Origin: an uncultured Acidaminococcus sp. | GTDB lineage: Bacteria; Bacillota_C; Negativicutes; Acidaminococcales; Acidaminococcaceae | Length of the DNA: 5,758 nucleotides | Direction of reading: 5' to 3' | Assembly: GCA_900314165.1 (NCBI GenBank) | Contig: OMUE01000222.1 | Location: 1 to 5,758, forward strand | Shown here: positions 1 to 5,758 of the stretch, piece by piece | Numbering within the stretch: the first letter of the stretch is position 1 | How the letters are laid out: every line of letters starts with the position of its first letter | Program-made: the position numbers and the translations under genes | Notes under the pieces: generated by a model | What the model was told of the DNA's origin: nothing | What the model saw: only the letters and a program-made list of their open reading frames with translations | Databases searched by the model: none

Positions 1-1131
1 ACCTCCGGCAAGAACAAGAGCACGGTGCTGGAATCCCTGCGGGATCGCCTGATCGGCCGTACTCTGGCAGAAGATATTGCGGATGAAACCGGCAAGGTCA
101 TCTATCACATCAACGACTACATTACAGAAGATATGGCTGACATCATTGCCGGCCTGCGGGAAAAGGTCAAGATCCGTTCCGTACTGACCTGTAAATCCCA
201 CTATGGCGTCTGCCGGGCCTGCTACGGCCGTAACCTGGCTACTGCCAAGAAGGTAGAAGTGGGCGAAGCTGTTGGTACCATTGCAGCTCAGGCTATCGGT
301 GAACCCGGTACCCAGTTGACCATGAGAACGTTCCACACCGGCGGTGTTGCAGGTGCGGACGATATTACCCAGGGTCTTCCTCGTGTCGAAGAATTGTTCG
401 AAGCCCGGAAACCGAAACATCCCGGTATTCTGTCCGAATCTGCCGGTACCGTAGAGATTGTGGAAAAGGAAGATGGTCGCTTCATCCTGGTGAAGAGTGA
501 AGATGGCAGCGAAGCCTCCTACCATATTCCTTATGGTGCCAAGATCCATGTGGCTGATGGGGATACAGTAGAAAAGGGCGACCGCCTGACGGAAGGCTCC
601 CTGAATCCTCATGATATCCTGCGCATCTCCGGTCCTGCAGAAACCCGTCACTACCTGGTACAACAGGTACTGGGCGTCTACAAGTCCCAGGGCGTAGAAA
701 TCAACGACAAGCACGTAGAAGTGATGGTTCGTCAGATGATGCGTAAGTACAAGATCGACGAAGCTGGCGATACGAACATGCTGCCGGGCTCCGTAGTGGA
801 TATTGCCCAGTTTGAAGAAGAGAACGACCAGGTACTGGCCGAAGGCAAGGAAGCCGCTAAAGGACATCCAATCCTGTTAGGTATCACGAAGGCTTCTCTG
901 GCTACGGACTCCTTCCTGTCCGCCGCTTCCTTCCAGGAAACCACCAGAAACCTGACCGATGCTGCAATCAAAGGCAAAGTAGATCCTCTGCTGGGCCTGA
1001 AAGAAAACGTCATCATCGGCAAGCTGATTCCTGCCGGTACCGGTATGTCCAAGTACCGCAATATCCAACTGAAACTGCATCGTCCTGAAGAACTCCAGGC
1101 CGAAGCAGAAGAAGAGAAACCGGAAGAATAA
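1..1131 (+). CDS. rpoC: DNA-directed RNA polymerase beta' subunit, C-terminal part (5' end outside window)
   Basis: This is the 3' end of rpoC: the frame is open from base 1 and gives 376 residues before TAA at 1129-1131. RpoC forms the catalytic core of RNA polymerase with RpoB. Seen in the fragment: three Cys of the second zinc site at residues 64, 71 and 74 (CX6CX2C; the first Cys lies upstream of the window), then [20 protein letters not shown] leading into the trigger loop, with the catalytic Met108, Arg109 and His112. The loop runs straight on into the [11 protein letters not shown] segment. The roughly 190-residue SI3 insertion of E. coli RpoC is therefore absent, as is usual in Firmicutes. 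The chain ends in a Glu-rich tail. The GTG at base 25 is an internal Val codon, not a start. A terminator follows 9 nt after the stop, so rpoC is the last gene of its transcript. Identification is essentially certain. Confidence 0.98.
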   Translation, partial: TSGKNKSTVLESLRDRLIGRTLAEDIADETGKVIYHINDYITEDMADIIAGLREKVKIRSVLTCKSHYGVCRACYGRNLATAKKVEVGEAVGTIAAQAIGEPGTQLTMRTFHTGGVAGADDITQGLPRVEELFEARKPKHPGILSESAGTVEIVEKEDGRFILVKSEDGSEASYHIPYGAKIHVADGDTVEKGDRLTEGSLNPHDILRISGPAETRHYLVQQVLGVYKSQGVEINDKHVEVMVRQMMRKYKIDEAGDTNMLPGSVVDIAQFEEENDQVLAEGKEAAKGHPILLGITKASLATDSFLSAASFQETTRNLTDAAIKGKVDPLLGLKENVIIGKLIPAGTGMSKYRNIQLKLHRPEELQAEAEEEKPEE

Positions 1132-1140
1132 GCGAATAAC

Positions 1141-1177
1141 AAAAACCGGATGCACCAAATGGTGCATCCGGTTTTTT
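1141..1177 (+). terminator. Rho-independent terminator of rpoC, probably bidirectional
   Basis: A perfect 16-bp inverted repeat pairs 1141-1156 with 1161-1176 around a 4-nt loop (AAAT). The GC-rich core is CCGGATGCACC and six T follow at 1172-1177. It starts 9 nt after the rpoC stop. On the minus strand the same stem is followed by TTTTTGTTATT, and the convergent SWIM gene stops at 1216, so the hairpin probably ends both transcripts. Confidence 0.93.
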
Positions 1178-1207
1178 AGTGGGCTAGCTGCTAGTGGGCT
1201 GGTGGGG
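1177..1207. repeat. Short intergenic repeat, two TAGTGGGCT copies
   Basis: TAGTGGGCT occurs at 1177-1185 and again at 1192-1200, followed by GGTGGGG. The same word in the opposite orientation lies at 3175-3183, directly after the stop of the peptidase gene, and GCTGGTGGGG-like sequence also occurs near 3148-3160. The stretch fills the gap between the rpoC terminator and the stop of the convergent gene. It looks like a remnant of the repeat family seen in full at 2984-3185. No coding potential is seen. Confidence 0.5.
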
Positions 1208-1215
1208 ATGACTAC

Positions 1216-2886
1216 TTAGAAATCTGCAAGCATCTTGAACAAAAGCTTCCTTGTAGGGTATGTCTTGCGCCAATTTCTGGCCAAGGTCCGTACTAATTCT
1301 TTGCCGCCTTTATATTGCTGCATGACTTGCAAATAATAGATCAATTGCTTATAGGCGGTCGGATGGCGGGCCTCCTGAACAAGGGAGTCCACAAAATGAC
1401 CATAAAAGTTTAATAAGTCTTCTCCATGGGACTTGCTGAGGACGTTTCGATACTTGTCAATGTAATTGATATCCGGATCGGCAAATAACAGCTCATATAA
1501 GGTATCGATGTCACCGTCACTGGCTAGCAATTGACAGAGTGTAGCTTTATCATTGACAGTAGATAGGAGCTTAGCCTTATAAGTAGGCCATTGTTCAGGC
1601 TTACACAGAGCTTTGATCCGCGCAAAAGCATCTATGATACTATAAGAATCATATTGCACTGCCTCTATCCGGGCGTCCAATTCTTTTTCAGGCTGTTTCG
1701 TATCTTTATAAAGAGTGGCAAGTGTTTCTAGCATGGAGATCCGTTCATATTTGCCCAGCTCATCCATCTGCCGGCTTTCTTCCAGCAGAGCAATCTGGGC
1801 CATTTTATCTCCTGCCTGCTTCGCCTTTTCCAAAAGTATCTCCCGGATAACTTTGAAATGGCGGTGCTCCAGCATATAGGTATCTATTTCTTCCTGAGGG
1901 GTATAAAGCTGTTCCATCAGTTCCAAGCGTAAAATGACAAGAGGAACAGTCTCTCCTCTGAAATCCTCGCTTTCTGGACATTCCGTACTCGTTCCTACTG
2001 CCTCAATCTGTTTGTCTATCTCCTGCATCCTGGCTCGTAGTTCTTCGTCAGTGGCCAGTTCCTGCTCTAGGAATTCGTCCACGATATTGCCGGGATAACC
2101 CGTCAAGATTTTTTCAGCTATAGTTTTGCGGACGAAGCTATTTATAGCTTCTTTGTCCTCCTGGGAACACGACTCAATAATGCTTTCCCAATATTCGTAG
2201 CAGTTTTCACAGATATCCGCAATCTGGCCATCGTCTTCGATTTTCGTATTGCTTAATTTTGTAAGGATGTACAGGGAAATCTGGAAGGCTTCCCTGTAGT
2301 GCTGAGTATGGATCAGCTTCTCCACTTTCTTGAACATGAATACGTCAATTGAGGTTTCAAAATCATTGGCGTCATAATAATTTATGCAGCCATAGCGCTG
2401 GAATCTGTGAAAAATCTTATCCACTTCTTTTTCCAGCTGTTTCCTGGCCCCATCCTGTAATTGGGCTTTCAGCTGATCCTGCAGGTCCATAGAGATATCT
2501 TTATGGGCTTTTGTAATATCCAGGAGGAGGTGTAGGAGCTGGTCTTTGGATAGCTTTTGGAGTATGGCTGCAAGGCTATCTTCGGACCCTGCGCCGTCAA
2601 GCAGGTCCTCAGAATCCGTAATGCCCTCAGCTTCCGCAGCAATGAGTACAGCCGCCATATGTTTGCAGATTCCTGCTTTTGAAAAATAGGGACAGGTGCA
2701 GGAAGCTGAGACCGGCAGATGGTCTTCCAGCTCGATTTCCACTTCATAGGTTTTAGTGCCTTCTACCTCAGCTCTTAAAGTACTGCCATCATAATCCAGG
2801 TTTAAAACGGCCCCTTGCTTATAATAGTCTCTGCCCCGGCTTAATAGTTTCCGGGAAAATAAAGTTTTCCATTCAGGGTCGATCAT
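1216..2886 (-). CDS. SWIM zinc-finger domain protein, function unknown
   Basis: This encodes a 556-residue protein starting at ATG 2886 with a good ribosome site (GAGGTGA, 6 nt before the ATG) and ending at TAA 1218-1216. The N-terminal ~85 residues carry a SWIM zinc finger of the CxCx8CxH form: Cys63, Cys65, Cys74 and His76. SWIM domains are known to bind DNA or protein partners in SWI2/SNF2-type ATPases, MuDR transposases and stand-alone bacterial proteins. The remaining ~470 residues are charged and strongly helical. They have several TPR-like stretches (for example around LETLATLYKDTKQPEKELDARI) and end in a W-x5-P-TRK segment typical of the C-terminus of Firmicute SWIM-family proteins. 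There is no signal peptide, membrane segment, helicase or transposase motif. It is a single-gene unit with its own promoter, convergent with rpoC. The SWIM call is firm, but the cellular role is unknown. Confidence 0.88.
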   Translation of the reverse strand: MIDPEWKTLFSRKLLSRGRDYYKQGAVLNLDYDGSTLRAEVEGTKTYEVEIELEDHLPVSASCTCPYFSKAGICKHMAAVLIAAEAEGITDSEDLLDGAGSEDSLAAILQKLSKDQLLHLLLDITKAHKDISMDLQDQLKAQLQDGARKQLEKEVDKIFHRFQRYGCINYYDANDFETSIDVFMFKKVEKLIHTQHYREAFQISLYILTKLSNTKIEDDGQIADICENCYEYWESIIESCSQEDKEAINSFVRKTIAEKILTGYPGNIVDEFLEQELATDEELRARMQEIDKQIEAVGTSTECPESEDFRGETVPLVILRLELMEQLYTPQEEIDTYMLEHRHFKVIREILLEKAKQAGDKMAQIALLEESRQMDELGKYERISMLETLATLYKDTKQPEKELDARIEAVQYDSYSIIDAFARIKALCKPEQWPTYKAKLLSTVNDKATLCQLLASDGDIDTLYELLFADPDINYIDKYRNVLSKSHGEDLLNFYGHFVDSLVQEARHPTAYKQLIYYLQVMQQYKGGKELVRTLARNWRKTYPTRKLLFKMLADF

Positions 2887-2892
2887 TTTCAG

Positions 2893-2932
2893 TCACCTCA
2901 GGTATCACATTGCATATAAACCTATTATAGCA
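2893..2932 (-). promoter_or_regulatory. Promoter (extended -10) and ribosome site of the SWIM gene
   Basis: Read on the minus strand, TGCTATAAT (2932-2924) is an extended -10 with a perfect TATAAT hexamer. No good -35 is visible at the usual distance, because that position falls inside the terminator hairpin 2938-2967. The Shine-Dalgarno GAGGTGA lies at 2899-2893, 6 nt before the ATG at 2886. The predicted leader is only about 30 nt. The promoter is inferred from motif match alone. Confidence 0.65.
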
Positions 2933-2937
2933 AAATA

Positions 2938-2967
2938 AAAAAGAAGCTGCCGCAACAGCTTCTTTTT
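2938..2967 (-). terminator. Rho-independent terminator of the NERD-peptidase operon (bidirectional symmetry)
   Basis: A perfect 12-bp stem pairs 2938-2949 (AAAAAGAAGCTG) with 2956-2967 around a 6-nt loop (CCGCAA). On the minus strand it runs into TTTTTTATTTT, a strong U-tract, so it should end transcripts arriving from the peptidase gene 220 nt upstream. The plus-strand U-tract is shorter (2963-2967). It directly abuts the -10 of the next minus-strand gene. Confidence 0.88.
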
Positions 2968-2983
2968 ATACGGGCGCACAGCT

Positions 2984-3185
2984 CCACTAGTCCGCCCTCG
3001 CTTTAGCGGGGGCAAGTCGCATCAGGCTCTCGGCATCCTCTTTGTCCGCCCTTTTCAAGGGCAAGTCTGATTAGAGCTGTCAGCTTCCTCTCTGTCCGCC
3101 CTTTTCAAGGGCGGGGGACCGGCGTAGCCGGTGGTGGGTTCGCTAAGCTGGTGGTGGGGGTGTTTCCCAGCTTTTAGCCCACTAG
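2984..3185. repeat. Hairpin-rich intergenic repeat element (~200 bp)
   Basis: This is the gene-free stretch between the peptidase stop and the operon terminator. It contains a tandem-like unit of about 50 bp, starting GTCCGCCC at 2990, 3044 and 3094. The 19-mer GTCCGCCCTTTTCAAGGGC is identical at 3044-3062 and 3094-3112. Each unit carries a short hairpin: 2994-3001/3006-3013 (loop TTTA), 3048-3053/3057-3062, and 3098-3103/3107-3112 (loop TTC). Units one and two share GCAAGTC and a similar ~25-nt spacer ending CCTCT. A further perfect stem follows (3118-3123/3127-3132, loop GTA), then GGTGGTGGG at 3130-3138 and 3150-3158, and a stem 3145-3151/3167-3173. CCACTAG flanks the block at 2984-2990 and 3179-3185. 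No ORF is supported. The element resembles dispersed intergenic repeats of gut Firmicutes. It is transcribed as 3' UTR if the operon ends at 2938. Confidence 0.75.
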
Positions 3186-3186
3186 C

Positions 3187-4296
3187 TTACTTCGTCAGCA
3201 GGAAATACACGAATTCGGCCGTGTCTTCCAGATCCTTGACTTTCAATTCTTCTTCTGTGGTGTGGACTTTGGCCATACCGGTGCTGACGATAACGGGAGT
3301 GATGCCGTGGAGGGCCATAACGTTGGCATCGCTGCCGCCGCCACTTTTGACGGTTTCCGCTTTGGCACCGATAGCTTCATAGGCAGCCGCCACCCGTTTT
3401 ACAAAAGGGTCATCATTATCCACTTTGAAAGCAGCATAGTTGGGGAAGATGTCGCAGTCCAACGTAGCGCCGGCTTCGTCGCAAGCCTTCTGGAGGCAGT
3501 CCTTCATGTGTTGGGCCTGGGCTTCCAGTTTGGCCTTATTGCGGCTGCGGATTTCGCCGAACAGTTCTACCGTATCCGGAACCACGTTCGTAGGCCCGTC
3601 GCAGGTGAATGTCCCCAGGTTGCAGGTGGTTTCTTCATCGATACGCAGCAGGTTCATGGCCGCTACCCCTTTGGCAGCGACCTGGATAGCGCTGATGCCT
3701 TTTTCCGGAGCCAGTCCTGCATGGGCTTTGCGGCCATGGACCGTGGCTTTGATCTTCAATTGGCCGGGGCCTTCCGTCACAATCTTGCCTTGAGGGCCGC
3801 CCGTATCAAAGATGATGGCATTCTTGCTCTGGAGCCAGTCATAGTCCATATTCTTGGCGCCTTTCATGCCCGTTTCTTCGCCGATCGTGAACACCACTTC
3901 TGCGGCATGGTGGGGGATGCCCTGTTCTTTAATAGTCCGGATGGCTTCCACAATGGCCGCAATCCCGGATTTGTCATCGCCGCCAAGGACCGTTGTTCCG
4001 TCGGACGTAATGAGACCGTCTTTTATCATAGGTTTTATGCCGTTGCCAGGAGGCATGGTATCCATGTGGGCACCCAGCAGGACGGGTTCACCGGGCAGTG
4101 TTCCCATGAGGCGGCCGTAGACATTGAAACCGTCACCGGAACCGCTCTTCTTGCCGGCTTCATCCTTATGGACTTCCAGGCCCAGGGCTTCCAGTTCAGC
4201 CAGCAGCTTTTCGCCCATGGCTTTTTCATGGCCGGACACGCTGTCGGTGCGGACGTAGTTTAAAAATGTGTTCAAGACTCTTTCTTTGTTGATCAA
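3187..4296 (-). CDS. PepT-like M20 family metallopeptidase
   Basis: This encodes 369 residues with TTG as start at 4296: AAGGAG (4310-4305) sits 8 nt upstream, whereas the in-frame GTG at 4305 would have no room for a ribosome site. Stop is TAA 3189-3187. The protein belongs to the M20 di-zinc exopeptidases, in the PepT-like subgroup (B. subtilis YqjE type, about 370 residues). Visible metal-site residues are His77 and Asp79 in GAHMDT, bridging Asp107 in GGDDKSG, the general base Glu140 and ligand Glu141 in IGEETG, Asp164 in FDTGG, and His345 near the C-terminus. The dimerisation/lid domain is inserted at about residues 180-290 and includes the HGRKAHAG segment. All active-site positions are intact, so it should be a working cytoplasmic aminopeptidase or amidase; the substrate is not shown. 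It is the second gene of an operon with the NERD-like gene, 5 nt apart, and diverges from the AbgT transporter gene. Confidence 0.93.
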   Translation of the reverse strand: MINKERVLNTFLNYVRTDSVSGHEKAMGEKLLAELEALGLEVHKDEAGKKSGSGDGFNVYGRLMGTLPGEPVLLGAHMDTMPPGNGIKPMIKDGLITSDGTTVLGGDDKSGIAAIVEAIRTIKEQGIPHHAAEVVFTIGEETGMKGAKNMDYDWLQSKNAIIFDTGGPQGKIVTEGPGQLKIKATVHGRKAHAGLAPEKGISAIQVAAKGVAAMNLLRIDEETTCNLGTFTCDGPTNVVPDTVELFGEIRSRNKAKLEAQAQHMKDCLQKACDEAGATLDCDIFPNYAAFKVDNDDPFVKRVAAAYEAIGAKAETVKSGGGSDANVMALHGITPVIVSTGMAKVHTTEEELKVKDLEDTAEFVYFLLTK

Positions 4297-4301
4297 TGTG
4301 T

Positions 4302-4949
4302 TCACTCCTTTTCCTTTACTATATGGGACACGGCTTTTAAGACCGGTGCCAGCTGATCTTTGGCAGCAGGATGGAGATCCCGCTTTTTCACCCATTCCTT
4401 TAGATCTTTTACAGAGGTCACATAGGGCAGGGAGGCATCATCCAGCTTGAAATGGGGCTCCGTATAATTATCCGCGAAGACTGCCAGGCAATGGACTGTC
4501 ATAGGCATAGTTCCTGCCTCTGCCAGCGCTTTTTCTACTCTTTCCTTGTCTTTCTGCAGTTTTAGCAGGGGATTGGGCAGTTTGCGACTTTCAGAATTAT
4601 CTGCTAATGCCCATTGTTCGCTCAGGTACGAACCTTGTATACTGTATCCCCAATGAAATATCTGAAGGAGCAAAATATCCTTCGGCAGTACGGCAACCAG
4701 ATCCCCAGCCAAAATTGTCTTTTTACCGGGGATAAACAGCTGAACCTGGCCATGGGAAGCGGACTTCAATCGCTTTACCGTTCTTTCCAAAGCGGCTTCC
4801 GGCGTCCGTTTCAGCTTCATCCTGCGGGCTAATCCATAAAATACTACAATGCCAGCCAGGATGACTAGAAAAAACAATAAATATTGTTTTAAACTGTGCA
4901 ATTTCCACAAGGTAAAATTGGGAAATAGGTTAATGACTACGTCTTCCAT
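4302..4949 (-). CDS. Membrane-anchored NERD-like protein with degenerate active site
   Basis: This encodes 215 residues with ATG at 4949 (AAGGAG at 4965-4960, 10 nt upstream) and TGA at 4304-4302. A longer frame reaches 5102, but it lacks a ribosome site there and would include the promoter. Residues 22-40 form one transmembrane helix (QYLLFFLVILAGIVVFYGL) followed by RRMKLKR, which predicts a cytoplasmic C-terminal domain. Residues ~67-160 follow the NERD (nuclease-related) pattern: Asp83 in AGDLVAV, the ILLLQIFHWGYSIQG strand-turn, Trp113, NPL at 126-128 with Gln132, and the AVFAD strand at 156-160. The Glu-x-Lys of active restriction-like folds is replaced by Gln96 and Phe98, so catalysis is doubtful. 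Its last codons encode the Shine-Dalgarno of the peptidase gene, so the two are likely translationally coupled. The NERD assignment is my own alignment by eye; the function is unknown. Confidence 0.72.
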   Translation of the reverse strand: MEDVVINLFPNFTLWKLHSLKQYLLFFLVILAGIVVFYGLARRMKLKRTPEAALERTVKRLKSASHGQVQLFIPGKKTILAGDLVAVLPKDILLLQIFHWGYSIQGSYLSEQWALADNSESRKLPNPLLKLQKDKERVEKALAEAGTMPMTVHCLAVFADNYTEPHFKLDDASLPYVTSVKDLKEWVKKRDLHPAAKDQLAPVLKAVSHIVKEKE

Positions 4950-5001
4950 GCTTTGCCAACTCCTTAGCAAGAATTTTCCGGATGTTTTTGAATTTGTAAC
5001 T

Positions 5002-5010
5002 ATTATAACA
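5002..5010 (-). promoter_or_regulatory. Extended -10 promoter of the NERD-peptidase operon
   Basis: On the minus strand, TGTTATAAT (5010-5002) is an extended -10 with a perfect TATAAT, about 50 nt before the ATG at 4949. No convincing TTGACA-like -35 is seen 16-18 nt upstream. The same extended -10 design appears before the SWIM gene. Inferred from motif only. Confidence 0.6.
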
Positions 5011-5044
5011 TACCGAATTATCTTAAATCTACTGGTAAAAAAGG

Positions 5045-5074
5045 TGGACAACATAAAACAGTTAATGTTATTAT
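5045..5074 (+). promoter_or_regulatory. Sigma-70-type promoter of the AbgT-family gene
   Basis: TGGACA at 5045-5050 (5 of 6 to TTGACA) and TATTAT at 5069-5074 (5 of 6 to TATAAT) are 18 bp apart. Transcription would start near 5081 and give a leader of about 100 nt. This leader contains the AATTGT/ACAATT dyads. It is the best pair in the interval, but motif evidence only. Confidence 0.5.
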
Positions 5075-5100
5075 ATAAACGATGGCGATTAACTAAATCC

Positions 5101-5162
5101 AATTGTTTGATTTTGGCTACGACACAATTCTTTAGAAATTGTGTTTAGCATAAACAATTTTT
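5101..5162 (+). promoter_or_regulatory. Inverted-repeat array in the AbgT leader (candidate operator or attenuator)
   Basis: Four copies of one hexamer alternate in orientation: AATTGT at 5101-5106, ACAATT at 5124-5129, AATTGT at 5137-5142 and ACAATT at 5154-5159. ACACAATT (5122-5129) pairs perfectly with AATTGTGT (5137-5144). AATTGTTT (5101-5108) pairs perfectly with AAACAATT (5152-5159). The arm at 5137-5147 can instead pair with 5151-5159, leaving TTTTT at 5158-5162. The array lies between the predicted promoter and the ribosome site. It could be binding sites for a regulator or competing RNA hairpins; the sequence does not decide. Confidence 0.45.
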
Positions 5163-5181
5163 AATGAGGAGGTTGTCATTC

Positions 5182-5758
5182 ATGGAAGCAAAAAACGCAG
5201 CTAAACAACAATCATGGGTGGATCGTTTCTTGAATACCATTGAAACGGTTTGTAACAAATTACCACCACCCGCCATCCTGTTCGTGGTCTTATTCTTCAT
5301 TGTGGCTATCATAGGTGCTGTACTGACCAGCAGCAACTTTAGCCTCGTAAACCCTGCTACGAAGAAAGCAGTGGTTTCCCAAAACCTGTTTACCAAAGGC
5401 GGTGTCAGCTGGCTGCTGACAAACCTGGTTAAGAACTTCACAGGTTTTGCTCCTATGGGTCTGGTAATCACCATGACCATGGCCATTGGGTTCTGCGAAG
5501 AAGCAGGCCTGTTGGTTACTTTGATCAAACGGTGCATGAGGAACGTACCGCCCAGCCTTGTTCCTTATATCGTAGCTTTTATCGGTACAAACGGGAATAT
5601 TGCTTCTGATACGGCTATGATCGTCATCCCGCCTCTGGCGGCTCTGGCCTATATCGGCGTAGGTAAGCACCCTGTAGTAGGTATGATGGTTGGTTACGCA
5701 GGCGCTCAGGCCGGGTTTACGGCTAACCTGTCCGTAGCCGGTACGGATGCTCTGCTGC
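5182..5758 (+). CDS. AbgT-family transporter, N-terminal part (3' end outside window)
   Basis: The first 192 codons are present. ATG at 5182 is preceded by a strong GAGGAGG (5166-5172) at 9 nt, and the frame stays open to the window edge; family members are usually about 500 residues. The family includes E. coli AbgT (uptake of p-aminobenzoyl-glutamate) and MtrF/YdaH (antimetabolite export). The sequence parallels E. coli AbgT throughout: a W-V-x-R amphipathic start, KLPPP before the first membrane helix (about 30-50), a loop with NL and a G-x-x-W motif, KNFTGFAPMG (84-93), a helix with GFCEEAGLL, SDTAMIVIPPLAAL (142-155), VGKHPVVG (160-167) and GFTANL...TDALL (178-192). It is an inner-membrane protein without a signal peptide. 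The direction and substrate of transport cannot be told from sequence. It diverges from the operon with the M20 peptidase, which hints at a glutamate-containing or peptide-like substrate. Confidence 0.92.
   Translation, partial: MEAKNAAKQQSWVDRFLNTIETVCNKLPPPAILFVVLFFIVAIIGAVLTSSNFSLVNPATKKAVVSQNLFTKGGVSWLLTNLVKNFTGFAPMGLVITMTMAIGFCEEAGLLVTLIKRCMRNVPPSLVPYIVAFIGTNGNIASDTAMIVIPPLAALAYIGVGKHPVVGMMVGYAGAQAGFTANLSVAGTDALL

Noticed and set aside
732..1167. Two overlapping minus-strand open frames opposite the end of rpoC
   Set aside because: They are Ser/Phe-rich shadows of rpoC, and one runs through the terminator hairpin. No family resemblance and no promoter.
2990..3112. Possible CRISPR array from the three spaced repeats
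   Set aside because: The spacers between units one and two are themselves similar, the repeats are unequal and few, and no cas gene is present. Hairpin-repeat element fits better.
3262..4263. Long plus-strand open frame of 333 codons antisense to the peptidase gene
   Set aside because: It mirrors the codon bias of the peptidase gene, whose full M20 motif set on the minus strand is unmistakable. It has no ribosome site of note and no recognisable domain.
4297..4395. N-terminal extension of the peptidase to an ATG at 4395
   Set aside because: It overlaps the upstream gene in another frame with a Cys/Arg/Ser-rich peptide absent from the M20 pattern. The TTG at 4296 has a properly spaced AAGGAG.
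4950..5102. N-terminal extension of the NERD-like protein to an upstream ATG at 5102
   Set aside because: The extension would cover the extended -10 at 5002-5010, has no ribosome site at its start and reads as AT-rich intergenic sequence. The ATG at 4949 has AAGGAG upstream.
5137..5162. True Rho-independent attenuator before the transporter gene
   Set aside because: The hairpin is AT-rich with a 2-nt bulge and only five T follow, too weak to call as a terminator; kept only as part of the dyad array.
5145..5670. Minus-strand open frames opposite the transporter gene
   Set aside because: They run antisense to a clearly recognisable AbgT-family sequence and cross its leader. No domain or ribosome site supports them.

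Overview
The window looks like a chromosomal segment from a low-to-mid GC Firmicute. The RpoC fragment has no SI3-type insertion in its trigger loop, Shine-Dalgarno sites are strong (AAGGAG, GAGGAGG), Rho-independent terminators are compact, and the intergenic hairpin repeats resemble those of gut anaerobes. I lean towards Negativicutes (an Acidaminococcus- or Phascolarctobacterium-like organism), but this is an impression and not proven by the sequence.

Layout. (1) 1-1131, plus strand: the 3' third of rpoC, ended by a 16-bp-stem terminator (1141-1177) that can also serve the convergent gene. (2) 1216-2886, minus strand: a SWIM zinc-finger protein with a long helical C-terminal part. It has its own extended -10 promoter, squeezed against the terminator of the next operon. 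(3) 2938-3186: no gene. It holds a bidirectional terminator and a ~200-bp hairpin-rich repeat element, most of it 3' UTR of the peptidase operon. (4) 3187-4949, minus strand: a two-gene operon with a membrane-anchored NERD-like protein upstream and, 5 nt after its stop, a PepT-like M20 metallopeptidase starting at TTG. (5) 4950-5181: an AT-rich divergent control region with a minus-strand extended -10, a plus-strand -35/-10 pair, and four alternating copies of AATTGT/ACAATT. (6) 5182-5758, plus strand: the first 192 codons of an AbgT-family transporter, cut by the window edge.

How the genes may work together. RpoC is housekeeping and unrelated to the rest. The most suggestive arrangement is the divergent pair of an AbgT-type transporter (aminobenzoyl-glutamate or related amidated amino acids) and an M20 peptidase, which could import and then cleave a peptide-like substrate; this is inference. 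The NERD-like protein keeps the fold signature but has lost the expected catalytic Glu and Lys, so it is probably not an active nuclease. I see no clear new multi-gene system. The best leads are the degenerate membrane NERD protein, the repeated dyads in the transporter leader, and the intergenic repeat family.
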